The notes: generated by a model from the letters alone, not told the origin. Shown: positions 25,710-35,207, numbered from the stretch's first letter. The stretch is DNA of 64,000 nucleotides from Mesorhizobium sp. AR07 (GCF_024746815.1 NZ_CP080527.1:124001-188000); one strand, 5' to 3'. Translations and numbers: made by a program.

Positions 25710-26968
25710 TGTCGCATGTCTGGCATCCCTTCACACAGCACGCGCTTGAGCCGGTGATCCCTGAAATCGTCCTGACCGAAGGCGCCTATCTCCACAAGGC
25801 TGACGGCACGCGCATCCTGGATGCGATTTCCTCCTGGTGGGTTGTCACGCAAGGCCACCGCCATCCCCGCATCATGAAGGCTATCGAGACGACCGCGTCA
25901 AGCCTCGACCAGATCATCTTTGCCGGCTTCACGCACGAGCCAGCGGAGCGCTTGGCCAAGGCGCTCGTCGGCCTCGCTCCCGCCGGTCTCGACTGGGTGT
26001 TCTATTCCGACAGCGGCTCGACCTCAGTCGAAGTCGCGCTGAAGATGGCGCTCGGCTATTTCCGCAATATCGGCGCCCCGCGCTCGCGCATCGTCGTCAT
26101 GGAGCACAGCTATCATGGCGATACGATCGGCACGATGAGCGTCGGCGCCCGCGGTGTGTTCAACGCCGCCTACGAACCCTTGCTGTTCGAAGTCGACACC
26201 ATCCCCTTCCCGGCCGCCGGGCGCGAGCAGGAAACGCTGGATCGGTTCGAGGCTGTCTGTCGCGACCGGCGCGCCGCCGCTCTGATCGTCGAGCCGCTCG
26301 TGCTTGGCGCCGGCGGCATGCTGATGTATCCGGCCTGGGTTCTGACCGAATTGAAGAAGATCGCCGAGGCCTCCGGCACGCTGCTGATCGCCGACGAGGT
26401 GATGACCGGCTGGGGTCGCACCGGGACCATGTTCGCCTGCGAGCAGGCATCCATCTCTCCGGATATCCTGTGCACCTCGAAGGGGCTGACGGGCGGCGTG
26501 ATCCCGTTGGCCGCCACGCTTGCGACCGATGCCATCTTCCAGGCCCACTATTCGACGGACCGGAAGAAGACGTTTTTCCACTCGAGCTCCTACACCGCCA
26601 ATCCGATTGCCTGCGCGGCAGCACTCGCCAATGTCGAGATCTGGCATGACGAACCGGTGGCCGAGCGTATCGCGGCCCTGAGCGCGCGACAGGCCGCCGG
26701 GCTTCGGCGCTTTCGCGACAATCCGTTCTTCACCGACAGCCGGACGACCGGCACGATCGCAGCCCTCGATTTGCGCGCCGGCTCAGCCGGTTATCTGGCC
26801 GAGATCGGGCCGAAGCTGCGCGCTTTTTTCCTCGAGCGCGGCCTGCTCGTGCGCCCGCTCGGCAATGTCCTCTACCTCCTCCCACCCTATTGTTTCACCG
26901 GCGACGAGCTCGAGCGACTCTATGACGCCATTGAGGAGGCGGGCGAACGCTTCGGTTCGAGGCCATGA
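25709..26968 (+). CDS. bioA: Adenosylmethionine-8-amino-7-oxononanoate aminotransferase
   Basis: A 419-residue class III aminotransferase using SAM as amino donor to make diaminopelargonate. Motifs are HPFTQHALEP, AISSWWVVTQGHRHP, VFYSDSGSTSVEVALKMA, MEHSYHGDTIGTMSVG, LIVEPLVLGAGGML, LLIADEVMTGWGRTG, the PLP lysine in CTSKGLTGGVIPLAAT, and FFHSSSYTANPIAC. It depends on the product of BioF, whose gene is gutted here. ATGA overlap with bioZ. Confidence 0.97.
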   Translation: MSHVWHPFTQHALEPVIPEIVLTEGAYLHKADGTRILDAISSWWVVTQGHRHPRIMKAIETTASSLDQIIFAGFTHEPAERLAKALVGLAPAGLDWVFYSDSGSTSVEVALKMALGYFRNIGAPRSRIVVMEHSYHGDTIGTMSVGARGVFNAAYEPLLFEVDTIPFPAAGREQETLDRFEAVCRDRRAAALIVEPLVLGAGGMLMYPAWVLTELKKIAEASGTLLIADEVMTGWGRTGTMFACEQASISPDILCTSKGLTGGVIPLAATLATDAIFQAHYSTDRKKTFFHSSSYTANPIACAAALANVEIWHDEPVAERIAALSARQAAGLRRFRDNPFFTDSRTTGTIAALDLRAGSAGYLAEIGPKLRAFFLERGLLVRPLGNVLYLLPPYCFTGDELERLYDAIEEAGERFGSRP

Positions 26969-27948
26969 GCAGATCATCGCGCATTCTTGGGTTTGGCCAT
27001 CATGCGCCGGCGCGCAGGGTCGAGAACCCGGAAATCGAGAACAGTCTCGGCCTCGAACCCGGGTGGATCGAGCGGCGCACCGGAATTCGTTCGCGCTTCT
27101 GGGCAACGGACGAAGACACGCTGTCTGGCCTTGCCATGTATGCCGGCGACATGGCGCTGGCGAACGCCGGTATTGATCGCTGCGACATCGGTCTGCTGTT
27201 GCTTGCCACCTCGACGCCCGACCACCTTCTGCCGCCCAGTGCACCTCTGGTCGCGCACAAGCTCGGCCTTGGCCGCGCCGGCGCGGTCGATCTGACGGGC
27301 GCCTGCGCCGGCTTCATCTATGCGCTGATGTTCGCCGACGGCTTCACTCGCTTACATGGCAAACCAGCGCTGGTCATCGCCGCCAACATCCTTAGCCGCC
27401 GCATCAATCCAGCCGAGCGCGCAAGCTCGGTCCTTTTCGCCGATGCCGCCGGCGCCGTGGTTATCCGTCCTTGCGATAACCCAGATCGGGGCATTCTCGG
27501 CGCCTCGGTGGATTCCGACGGCTCGCGCTACGGACTGATCCAGATCCCGGCAGGCGGAAGCAACATCCCGTTCCATGACGGCCTCGACCTTGGGCAAACC
27601 CGCATGACGATGACCGACGGACGCGAAGTGTTCGCCAAGGCTGTCGAGATGATGACCAATTGCTCGATAGGCGCGCTTGCCGCTGCCGGAGTGCGATCAC
27701 ATGATGTCGGCCGGTTCGTGCCGCATCAGGCCAATGCTCGTATCTTCGATGCGGTCGGGAGAAACCTTGGAATAGCCGATCAAGCAATCGTCAAGACGAT
27801 CGCCGAATACGGCAACTCTTCCGCCGCGACAATCCCGCTGTCGCTGTCGCTGGCCAATCAGACGGAGCCGTTTCGGCCGGGCGAGAAAATCCTGCTGGCA
27901 GCCGCAGGGGCGGGTCTCAGCGGCGGCGCGCTCGTCGTCGGAGTTTAG
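26965..27948 (+). CDS. bioZ: BioZ, ketoacyl-ACP-synthase-III-like pimeloyl precursor enzyme
   Basis: A 327-residue thiolase-fold enzyme of the FabH type. Catalytic Cys is in DLTGACAGFIYAL, His in VPHQANARIF and Asn in EYGNSSAATIPLSL. Placed at the end of the bio operon, it matches BioZ, which in Mesorhizobium and related bacteria makes the pimeloyl-thioester precursor, reported to condense a glutaryl thioester with malonyl-ACP, replacing BioC/BioH. Overlaps bioA by 4 bases and so is co-translated with it. 70 bases to panD. Confidence 0.92.
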   Translation: MSRSSRILGFGHHAPARRVENPEIENSLGLEPGWIERRTGIRSRFWATDEDTLSGLAMYAGDMALANAGIDRCDIGLLLLATSTPDHLLPPSAPLVAHKLGLGRAGAVDLTGACAGFIYALMFADGFTRLHGKPALVIAANILSRRINPAERASSVLFADAAGAVVIRPCDNPDRGILGASVDSDGSRYGLIQIPAGGSNIPFHDGLDLGQTRMTMTDGREVFAKAVEMMTNCSIGALAAAGVRSHDVGRFVPHQANARIFDAVGRNLGIADQAIVKTIAEYGNSSAATIPLSLSLANQTEPFRPGEKILLAAAGAGLSGGALVVGV

Positions 27949-28018
27949 CGGGGCGACCGAGCCGCCAAGAGCACGGCAAGAACCTGACCGTGTATGATCG
28001 ATAGGGACAAAAGAACCA

Positions 28019-28471
28019 ATGCGAAAACTAGTCGCCGGCAAGCTGCACGGCATCTACGTCACCGAGGCGAACCTCAACTACCATGGTTCGATAACGCTCG
28101 ACCCTGATCACTGCGAGGAAGCAGGGATCCTGCCCATGGAATTTGTGGAGATATGGAACAAGAATTCCGGTGCGCGGATTTCGACCTATGTCATTCTTGG
28201 CGAGCGCGGCTCACGATGCTGTATCCTCAACGGAGCGGCTGCCCGTACCTGCCAGCCCGACGACCAGATCATTGTCTGCAACTCCATCTATCTGGACGAA
28301 GCGCATATCACTTCGCTGAAGCCGCGGATTGTCACGTTCGACCAGGACAACAACATACTCGACCGCCTGAGCTACTCCGTCGATCTCGACGCCGATGGCC
28401 GCTACACCTTCTCCATTCTTGACGAGGCGGATGAGGCTTTGGCCATTCCTGCCCTGGTCTCCGGGGCGTGA
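28019..28471 (+). CDS. panD: Aspartate 1-decarboxylase proenzyme
   Basis: A 150-residue PanD, which makes beta-alanine for pantothenate. The self-cleavage site Gly23-Ser24 is in NLNYHGSITLDP, Lys8 in AGKLHGIYVTEANL, and ISTYVILGERGSRCCILNGAAARTCQPDDQIIVC matches the double-psi barrel. It is about 20 residues longer than the E. coli enzyme at the C-terminus. It follows bioZ in the same direction and may belong to the same transcript. Its two substrates' pathways connect with NadB through aspartate. panB and panC are not in the window. Confidence 0.93.
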   Translation: MRKLVAGKLHGIYVTEANLNYHGSITLDPDHCEEAGILPMEFVEIWNKNSGARISTYVILGERGSRCCILNGAAARTCQPDDQIIVCNSIYLDEAHITSLKPRIVTFDQDNNILDRLSYSVDLDADGRYTFSILDEADEALAIPALVSGA

Positions 28472-28902
28472 CACCCGCCGTACATGTGAGAAAGTCTCCG
28501 TCCCGTTGCAACTTGCCCAGCGCTGAAGAGGACCTAAGCCTCACGGATCTGCGTCACTCCAGCTTTGAGGAGAGGCGCGCCGCGCCTTTCGCAACAGAGG
28601 GCTTCGAGAGATGGCGCAATGTCCGCATCTCCACGCTGAGCCAACAGCAACGCGGCTCCAGTATGATTTTGCGTGTTTCACCGCTGTCTGAGGTCGGTGG
28701 CGGTGGCGGTGCAAATTCTTGCTGCTTTTACGGGCCGGTTCCTTGACGACCTGGCTTTTCATGATCTAGCCGCTGTCGATCAAGCAGGTCGCATGGCCAA
28801 GACGGCCGCAAGCAGCATTGAAATGGCCCTTCGGCGATGTGTTCCGCCCGCCGGCGCAAAGGCTCACCAGCCATCAACGTCTCCCCAAATCCGGTGCAGA
28901 CG
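28472..28902. other. Non-coding region after panD
   Basis: Open frames on both strands are short, of unbiased composition and unrecognised. No clear terminator was seen after panD. Confidence 0.3.
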
Positions 28903-29088
28903 TCAGCGTTCGTCAATCGGTGGCTTGCCAGCAAGGCCGAGCCTGGCGCGCTGGTCATCGGCGACATTTTCGGCGGGAGACTGTGTCTTGAACCGAAGAA
29001 CTGTCAGTTTGCCGTCCTCGACAATATGAACGACCCATCCCCCACCGGCGCGTTTGACGCGCACGTCATTTGGCTCGCCAACCACCAT
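28903..29088 (-). CDS. Small hypothetical protein (61 aa)
   Basis: MVVGEPNDVRVKRAGGGWVVHIVEDGKLTVLRFKTQSPAENVADDQRARLGL has a beta-rich first half and an Ala/Glu/Arg helix, similar in style to small rhizobial proteins with a GWxVxxxG strand. The ATG follows GGGGCAGCG. Function unknown. Confidence 0.5.
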   Translation of the reverse strand: MVVGEPNDVRVKRAGGGWVVHIVEDGKLTVLRFKTQSPAENVADDQRARLGLAGKPPIDER

Positions 29089-29361
29089 CGCTGCCCCTCA
29101 TTTTCGTCGCCCTGGACCGAGACTGGAAGGCGTTCCCCGCGCAGCGAAAAACACGAGAGCTTACGCAACGTCAAGCGCAGATTTTGTGATAGCTGACGCC
29201 TTGCCGATTTGACGGCGAAGAGGATTTGTTCCCGGAACGTCCGACCGCGCGGCATCTTGCGCTCGTATCGATTTAGATGCCCAGATCTTGAATGTTAATG
29301 CAGGCTTAACTACCCGCAGCCAATGTGATTGAGGACGCGTATTCAGTCCGAGTAGCGCCGC

Positions 29362-29399
29362 AAAAACCCGCCGCTCGTGCCCAAGAGCGGCGGGTTTTT
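29362..29399. terminator. Strong bidirectional hairpin
   Basis: AAAAACCCGCCGCTC pairs perfectly with GAGCGGCGGGTTTTT across an 8-base loop, giving a T-run on either strand. No gene ends immediately next to it, so it may terminate an unrecognised transcript, possibly a small RNA, between 29089 and 29362, or isolate ald from upstream reading. Confidence 0.8.
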
Positions 29400-29820
29400 C
29401 GGCTGTGAAACGCTGGCGCGGAGAAGGCGGTGCAATCTAATCGCTGCGCCGCCGACAGGTCGCGACCGGCGGGCAGCAGGACATCGTCGGCAGACGTGGT
29501 TTTCACAGCAGCGCGTCACGATCGCCCTAGTTTTGCCGAGCCGTCATGTGCAGCCATGGCGTTCACGCCGGACTGAATCCGGCGCTCATCTTTCTGCAAA
29601 GTCCCAAAAGAATGGCGATATCGATCCTGTCGAGAATGGCGATATCAATCGTGTCGAGCGGCAGTTTTCGTGAATCCTGCGAATATCTCACTATTTCGCG
29701 CAACGATTATCGAAACTGGGCTGTTCGCGCAAGCGCATTCGCAAACACCTGCACAGCGATTCGTGGTTCACTCCATCCATACAGGGTACGAGCCCAAAAG
29801 GGCCGGATCAGGAGAAGACA
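29400..29820. other. Leader region of ald
   Basis: No gene supported. Contains a near-direct repeat (AATGGCGATATCGAT, AATGGCGATATCAAT at 29611 and 29635). Alanine dehydrogenase genes are often controlled by a divergent Lrp-type regulator, but none is present here. Confidence 0.3.
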
Positions 29821-30936
29821 ATGCGCGTCGGCTGCCCCAAGGAAATCAAGAACCACGAATATCGCGTCGGCCTCACGCCGGGCTCGGTTCGCGAATATGT
29901 CGCCCATGGCCATGAAGTGCTGGTCGAGACCGGCGCCGGCGCCGGCATCGGCGCCGATGACAACGCCTACCGCGCGGCTGGCGCAACGATCGCCAAGACG
30001 GCTGCCGACGTGTTCGCCAAGTCGGACATGATCGTCAAGGTCAAGGAGCCGCAGCCCAATGAATGGGCCCAGCTTCGCGACGGCCAGATCCTGTATACCT
30101 ATCTTCACCTTGCTCCGGATCCGGAGCAGACCAAGGGCCTGCTCGCTTCCGGCGTGACCGCAATCGCCTACGAAACCGTGACCGACGACCGTGGCGGCCT
30201 GCCGCTGCTGGCACCGATGTCGGAAGTCGCCGGACGCCTGTCGATCCAGGCCGGCGCTACAGCACTGCAGAAGGCCAATGGCGGCCGCGGCGTGCTGCTC
30301 GGCGGCGTGCCCGGCGTGCTGCCCGGCAAGGTCACCGTGCTCGGCGGCGGCGTCGTCGGCCTGCATGCGGCCCGGATGGCAGTGGGTCTCGGCGCCGACG
30401 TCACCATCATCGACCGCTCGATCCCGCGCCTGCGCCAGCTCGACGACCTCTTTGCCGGCCGCGTCCACACCCGTTACTCGACCGTCGAGGCGCTTGAGGA
30501 AGAGTGCTTTTCGGCCGACATCGTTGTCGGCGCAGTGCTCATTCCAGGCGCCGCGGCACCAAAGCTGGTTTCGCGCGAAATGCTGTCAGGCATGAAGAAA
30601 GGCTCGGTGCTGGTCGACGTCGCCATCGATCAGGGCGGCTGCTTCGAGACCTCGCATGCCACCACTCACGCCGACCCGACCTACGAGGTTGACGGTGTCA
30701 TCCACTACTGCGTTGCCAACATGCCGGGCGCTGTGCCGGTCACTTCGGCTCATGCCCTCAACAACGCAACGCTGCATTACGGTCTGCAGCTCGCCGACAA
30801 GGGCCTGAAGGCGCTGGTCGACGACCACCATTTGCGCAACGGCCTCAACGTCCATAAGGGAAAGATCACCAACCGCGCTGTCGCCGAAGCACTCGGCTAC
30901 GAACTGGTCGAGCCGAAGGCGGTGCTCGCCGCCTGA
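29821..30936 (+). CDS. ald: Alanine dehydrogenase
   Basis: A 371-residue NAD-dependent enzyme interconverting L-alanine with pyruvate and ammonium. Typical blocks are MRVGCPKEIKNHEYRVGLTPGSVREY, VKVKEPQPNEWAQL, YTYLHLAPD, VAGRLSIQAGATALQ, the nucleotide fold VTVLGGGVVGLHAARMAVGLGADVTIID, DVAIDQGGCFETS and NMPGAVPVTSAHALNNATL. GGAGAAGA precedes the ATG. In rhizobia it functions in alanine catabolism and affects alanine output of bacteroids. It is monocistronic, with a strong terminator after it. Confidence 0.96.
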   Translation: MRVGCPKEIKNHEYRVGLTPGSVREYVAHGHEVLVETGAGAGIGADDNAYRAAGATIAKTAADVFAKSDMIVKVKEPQPNEWAQLRDGQILYTYLHLAPDPEQTKGLLASGVTAIAYETVTDDRGGLPLLAPMSEVAGRLSIQAGATALQKANGGRGVLLGGVPGVLPGKVTVLGGGVVGLHAARMAVGLGADVTIIDRSIPRLRQLDDLFAGRVHTRYSTVEALEEECFSADIVVGAVLIPGAAAPKLVSREMLSGMKKGSVLVDVAIDQGGCFETSHATTHADPTYEVDGVIHYCVANMPGAVPVTSAHALNNATLHYGLQLADKGLKALVDDHHLRNGLNVHKGKITNRAVAEALGYELVEPKAVLAA

Positions 30937-30963
30937 TTTCAACAAAAAGAGTTTCCTCCCGTC

Positions 30964-30994
30964 GCCCGCCGGTTCGTTCCGGCGGGCTTTTTTT
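30964..30994 (+). terminator. Rho-independent terminator of ald
   Basis: Perfect 9-bp stem GCCCGCCGG/CCGGCGGGC with a 6-base loop followed by seven T. Confidence 0.95.
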
Positions 30995-31542
30995 GGCGAC
31001 GATTGGCCAGAGGCGTCTTCCCCTCTCCTTTCCATCAATGTCGCGGTGCAGCTCGTCGGGGCGAAGCCTGGTCGAGGATGAAGCTGAACGCCCCTCCGCC
31101 GGCTCTTCCAGATGCTGGGTACCGAGCCCCTCCCCGTGAGCACGCGCCTTGGCGCCCGAGGTGCTTGTTCAATCGTTGCGACCAGATCCCAGATCATTGT
31201 GAGTTCGATCCTGCTGCTTTACAGGCGGCCAGCTCTGCTCTCGGGGTAGCCATTGTCGAGCGCGCCGGACATGATTCTCCGAATAATCTATTCCGATCTT
31301 CAGCATAGAAGATATCTAGAACGGGCTTGGCGGCGTTTCAGGATCGCCTCCTCATCACATCGAGCATGGACGCTCCAACCGCGGTCGGATCAGCACGAGC
31401 AAGACGGCGGGATGCGTCGCTATTGACCACGGTGCAGGACGAGCATGGCAAAAGTCTTGCCGGGGCTTTATTGCATTCAACAGCAACCGCCACTATGTAG
31501 CGACACTTCGCCAGCTGTCTTTCAAGCGACCCGGAGAGTTCC
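30995..31542. other. Upstream region of mucR-like gene
   Basis: No gene supported. Candidate regulatory leader; a ribosome-binding GGAGAG precedes the ATG at 31543. Confidence 0.3.
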
Positions 31543-32001
31543 ATGACAGAAGAAGCGGACAACAACATCGACGTCCTCATCGAGCTCACCGCCGATGTCG
31601 TCTCAGCCTATGTCTCCAACAATCCGGTCCCGGTAGGTGAACTCCCTGCCCTGATCGGCCAGGTTCACACAGCGCTGAAAGGCACGGCCGGCAGCGTTTC
31701 CGCAAAAGAGCCGGAGGCTCTCGAGCCTGCAGTCCCGGTCAAGAAGTCGGTGACCCCGGACTACATCATCTGCCTTGAGGACGGAAAGAAATTCAAATCG
31801 CTAAAGCGCCATCTGTCGACCGACTATGGGCTGACGCCGGACGAATATCGCGCCAAATGGGGTCTATCGGGAGATTATCCGATGGTCGCGCCGAATTACG
31901 CCGCTGCGCGCTCGGCGTTGGCTAAGACGATGGGGCTCGGCCGCAAACCGAAAGAGCCGGAAACGGAGCCGGCGAAGACCCGCAAGAAAGCCGCCGCCTG
32001 A
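31543..32001 (+). CDS. MucR/Ros-family transcriptional regulator
   Basis: A 152-residue Ros/MucR protein. The hydrophobic N-terminal region ADNNIDVLIELTADVVSAYVSNNPV is the oligomerisation part. The DNA-binding domain is YIICLEDGKKFKSLKRHLSTDYGLTPDEYRAKWGLSGDYPMVAPNYAAARSALAKTMGLGRK. The prokaryotic zinc-finger positions read Cys, Asp (in place of the second Cys), His, and Tyr (in place of the last His, preceded by Asp). MucR-type proteins silence AT-rich, horizontally acquired genes and control exopolysaccharide and motility. A hairpin terminator follows. Confidence 0.9.
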   Translation: MTEEADNNIDVLIELTADVVSAYVSNNPVPVGELPALIGQVHTALKGTAGSVSAKEPEALEPAVPVKKSVTPDYIICLEDGKKFKSLKRHLSTDYGLTPDEYRAKWGLSGDYPMVAPNYAAARSALAKTMGLGRKPKEPETEPAKTRKKAAA

Positions 32002-32061
32002 CTTTATCTCTCGAGGTTCGTTGTGGCGCGCGCAACAGACAAAGTCTGCGCGGAATATGAA

Positions 32062-32085
32062 AAGGCGGGGAACCAACCCCGCCTT
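32062..32085. terminator. Hairpin between mucR-like gene and cspA
   Basis: AAGGCGGGG and CCCCGCCTT pair perfectly around AACCAA. It sits between convergent genes and could stop both, though the T-run is short. Confidence 0.75.
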
Positions 32086-32250
32086 CCCTTTCAAACAGCT
32101 TGGGTTCCCCAGGATTCGCGCCGGCTTGCAGCAATCTCCTGCTCCAGCGTTCCGGTCGAGCCTTGTTCTCGCCCGCTTCTTATTGGGCGGCCATCAGTCA
32201 GTCCTCGCCGTACCGCGTCCATCCGGCGGTTGCCAGCAGGCAGGAGAAAA

Positions 32251-32463
32251 TTAGCCAGCTTTGCTGAGGCTGCCAGCTGAGGACTTGCCCGTGCGGCGGT
32301 CCTGTTCGACTTCATAGTTGATCTTCTGACCATCAGCGAGGGTCGAAAGGCCCGCTCTTTCAACGGCGGAAATGTGGACGAAAACATCCTGACTGCCATT
32401 GTCGGGTTGGATAAATCCAAATCCCTTGGTGCTGTTGAACCACTTCACGGTTCCGGTCGCCAT
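32251..32463 (-). CDS. CspA-type cold-shock protein
   Basis: A 70-residue single-domain cold-shock protein: MATGTVKWFNSTKGFGFIQPDNGSQDVFVHISAVERAGLSTLADGQKINYEVEQD has both RNA-binding motifs (KGFGFI and DVFVH). It acts as a nucleic-acid chaperone. The frame is open to 32523, but the ATG at 32463 after AAAGGAAC is the family start. The reverse-strand leader of 60-100 bases could form the temperature-sensitive structure usual for csp genes, which I did not model. Confidence 0.93.
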   Translation of the reverse strand: MATGTVKWFNSTKGFGFIQPDNGSQDVFVHISAVERAGLSTLADGQKINYEVEQDRRTGKSSAGSLSKAG

Positions 32464-33099
32464 ATGTCTGTTCCTTTGTAACAATTGCAACGTGGGCAGG
32501 CCGTTAGGCCAGTCCCGATTCATAACCGAAAATCTGGAGTTAGGCGCAGCAAAAACGAAAAATTTGCAAGGCCGGTTTGATCGGCCGGCAGCAACTCGCG
32601 CGCTTCATCATGACCCTATCATCGTCCTGCGTTTCCGCCGCTCACATAGCCCAAAACAACCGCGGGATCTGAAGCCTGGCAGAGCCATATCATATGGCTA
32701 TGATCTCCTCCGAGGACAGCCGTCCGGCGCATTGGCCGCAACACATAGTCCTGCAGGTGACCGTAAACCTTTGCAATTAGGATGCGCCAGGGTCTCGGGT
32801 CACGGCAGGTTTCTTGGTCCGAAGGTGATGCCAGGGTGGTTCGGATAGATCCCGCCGGAGCCCGTCGCGTCCCGCGTTCAACGTGAGCAGTTTGAGGACG
32901 GGGACGAAGCCGGGTCTCACTGCCGAGAGGCTGCTGCTGGCCGCCGTTCGCGCGCCTGCTTGCTTATCGCCGCCGCGCCATCTGCCAAGAACGTTTTCGA
33001 TAGCCGGTGAAATTGACGAGTTGGACGCCAGGCACACTTGCAACCGGACATGATTTCTCCGCTGCTTGGCCCGCAAGGTAGGAAGCGGCGCTCAGCCGG
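32464..33099. other. Region without a supported gene
   Basis: Short overlapping frames on both strands; no recognisable product, RNA or repeat. Confidence 0.3.
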
Positions 33100-33486
33100 T
33101 TAGAAAAGGGCGAAGTGACCTGAGCTCCGAAGCTTCGCTAGCAGGATGATGGCCGTTCCGCAGGGGTCAACCTTCGCTTGCTCACGTAACGGAGACGCAT
33201 CCCAGGCAGCCAACTCTGCCACCAAAAGGGCGGTGTCGCCGTTTACCGATGCGCATCTAAGTTGTCCATTCTTCTCCATCACGATTATTGCCGTGCCGGT
33301 CACGCCATATCCAATCGCAGCCATGCGCTGAACGCAGATATCGCCGTCGACACGGACATCGAAAAGAACCGATCCAGCGGTTTTCTGCGCGGCGTCAGCC
33401 ACACGATCATAGAACGGCCGATGCAGGCCTTCGATATTGCCGAGTGACTGCTCAAACAACGCCAATTCAACATGCTCCGCCACCAT
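33100..33486 (-). CDS. Hypothetical protein (128 aa)
   Basis: MVAEHVELALFEQSLGNIEGLHRPFYDRVADAAQKTAGSVLFDVRVDGDICVQRMAAIGYGVTGTAIIVMEKNGQLRCASVNGDTALLVAELAAWD reads as an alpha/beta protein. The frame is open to a TTG at 33516; I prefer the ATG at 33486. No family recognised. No operon partner. Confidence 0.5.
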   Translation of the reverse strand: MVAEHVELALFEQSLGNIEGLHRPFYDRVADAAQKTAGSVLFDVRVDGDICVQRMAAIGYGVTGTAIIVMEKNGQLRCASVNGDTALLVAELAAWDASPLREQAKVDPCGTAIILLAKLRSSGHFALF

Positions 33487-33834
33487 GGCTGCGAAAATGC
33501 GCGCCGGCTGGCTCAATGGACAATAGGCCAGGGCTGACTATCCACACACCAACCGCGCTCCCGATGCCTACATCGCAACTGCGTTTGACCGGCGCTACTT
33601 CGCTTGTCCGCGGCATGCCCAAAGCCGTTGCAGCGCCTCCTCAAACAGATTGCGCAGGCATCAGAGCCGAAGATGGCCGATAGGACGGACGACCTTCTGG
33701 AGTATCACTTCGTTTGTCCTCCCAAGCGCCGCCGCCCTTTTCCCAAGAACCTCTTTGTCTTCGCTAAAATAGCCAAAGTTAAATTTCGAGCGTTTCGGCT
33801 TGGCGGAAATTAGGGTCTCGGTGGATAAATCCGC

Positions 33835-34077
33835 ATGGCTTTTGGGGTACTGGCAGGAAGACCGATGCGCGGGCGTGGATGGATCAAGGCATTGCGTCAG
33901 GACGACGCTCGGCAGGTGCGTGCGCGCATTGCGGAACTGGAGCGCGACCTCATGGCGACCACACCACAAGGGCGCCATCGACGTTTCGAAGCCGGACATG
34001 AACTCCGCAATGCGAAGTTCCGCCTCGAATGCCTGGAGGAATGCATCGCCGGAATATCGGAGAGAGGTGCGCGTTAG
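33835..34077 (+). CDS. Small hypothetical protein (80 aa)
   Basis: Arg/Glu-rich helical protein (ALRQDDARQVRARIAELERDLM, then HELRNAKFRLECLEECIAG) suggestive of a short coiled coil. No recognised family. Codon use is similar to the surroundings, but coding status is only moderately supported. Confidence 0.35.
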   Translation: MAFGVLAGRPMRGRGWIKALRQDDARQVRARIAELERDLMATTPQGRHRRFEAGHELRNAKFRLECLEECIAGISERGAR

Positions 34078-34133
34078 CGGGAGCTTCGCCGCTCTCAATC
34101 TGCCCTGGTGCGACTGGTCGGAGGGGAAGCCCA

Positions 34134-34232
34134 ATGCAGACAACCATGTTCTGCCTGCTCGTCATCGGCACTCTGGCCTATGTCGTCTACCGCTGTACGA
34201 AGAAGTTGGTCGAGGACGTGCCCGATACCTAG
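34134..34232 (+). CDS. Very small membrane protein (32 aa)
   Basis: MQTTMFCLLVIGTLAYVVYRC forms a single membrane-spanning segment, followed by TKKLVEDVPDT. GGAGGGGAAG stands 7 bases before the ATG, a better ribosome site than most in this region. Function unknown. Confidence 0.45.
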   Translation: MQTTMFCLLVIGTLAYVVYRCTKKLVEDVPDT

Positions 34233-34952
34233 CCATGCGGCGCGCCGTATGGATCGAGGTGGGCATGAGTGCGCCCACACCTTTCTTATCCTTCTGCCAA
34301 CATTTGAAGAATTGCACTTCTTCCTCAAATTTCTTGCCAAGTCGCTCTTTCAATCGAAAGACCATATCTGCTCCCTTTTCCCGATCCTGAATCGGAGCGA
34401 CTTTTTGTCGAAGTTTTGCTGCATAAACAAGCCTGACTGTGAGGGCTGATTGCCGCGCGGGAGCTGCGAACCGCCCTCGCCGGCTGGCACGCCCTGTCGA
34501 TCGAAGCGACAATGGCTGCCTTCAGCCGCGTAGCATCGGCAAGCCCCAGATATGGTTCGAGGCGAAGTCCACGCCTTGTTGCGCCGGCGAACTTCCTGAC
34601 CAGCGCAGCTCCTACAAAGCCCACTCTTGTCGGCGAGCTTCGGCGTTAACGGCAGCACATGCGACTTGCAACCCTTGCTTATAGTCTGGAGAGAGCCTGA
34701 CGCCGGTATCAATGCAAGAGTTTAAGTGCCGGTTTTCGATTGGACACTCGAAATGGGGCGCGTCGGTGTTCGCTGTCGCAACGAAGACCGCGAGATGCTC
34801 AAAGCGATCATGAAACGCATCATCCGCGAATGGCGAAAGGGCGTGAGCGCTGACGCTGGTGCCACTGATCCATCAAGATGAAGAATCCATGGCGACGGAC
34901 CGATTCTTGAAAGTCGTTGGACGCCGCTTCCAAAGGAAGCGAGACTCCGGCC
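34233..34952. other. Region with coding-like but unassigned frames
   Basis: On the reverse strand a startless open frame ending at 34614 (VFVATANTDAPHFEC, IDTGVRLSPDYKQGLQVACAAVNAEARRQEWAL) has protein-like composition. It may be the tail of a decayed gene. Nothing could be named. Confidence 0.3.
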
Positions 34953-35207
34953 ATGGAGAGAGAGGAGACAGGCTCGGTTCATCTTCGCCGCATCGATCCG
35001 GCGCAGAACATGCGGCGCTTCTATACGCTCGCGATCCAGCCTACCCTGTTTGGCGGCGCCTCCGTGATCCGCAACTGGGGCCGGATCGGCACGAATGGCC
35101 AATCGATGATGGAGACATTCGACAGCAGCGACGATGCCGATTCCGCGTCGAAGCGACTCGAACGCTCGAAGCGCCGACGTGGATATCGCGATAACGGCGC
35201 CGCCTGA
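34953..35207 (+). CDS. WGR-domain protein (84 aa)
   Basis: A single WGR domain: RRFYTLAIQPTLFGGASVIRNWGRIGTNGQSMMETFDSSDDADSASKRLERSKRRRGY. The N-W-G-R-I-G-T-N-G core, preceded by a Y-x-L strand and followed by the FDS-x-DDA helix and Lys/Arg cluster, is typical of stand-alone bacterial WGR proteins. Eukaryotic WGR domains bind nucleic acid in PARPs. The role of bacterial singletons is not established. The ATG at 34953 is chosen over 34917 because it starts just before the domain. Confidence 0.75.
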   Translation: MEREETGSVHLRRIDPAQNMRRFYTLAIQPTLFGGASVIRNWGRIGTNGQSMMETFDSSDDADSASKRLERSKRRRGYRDNGAA

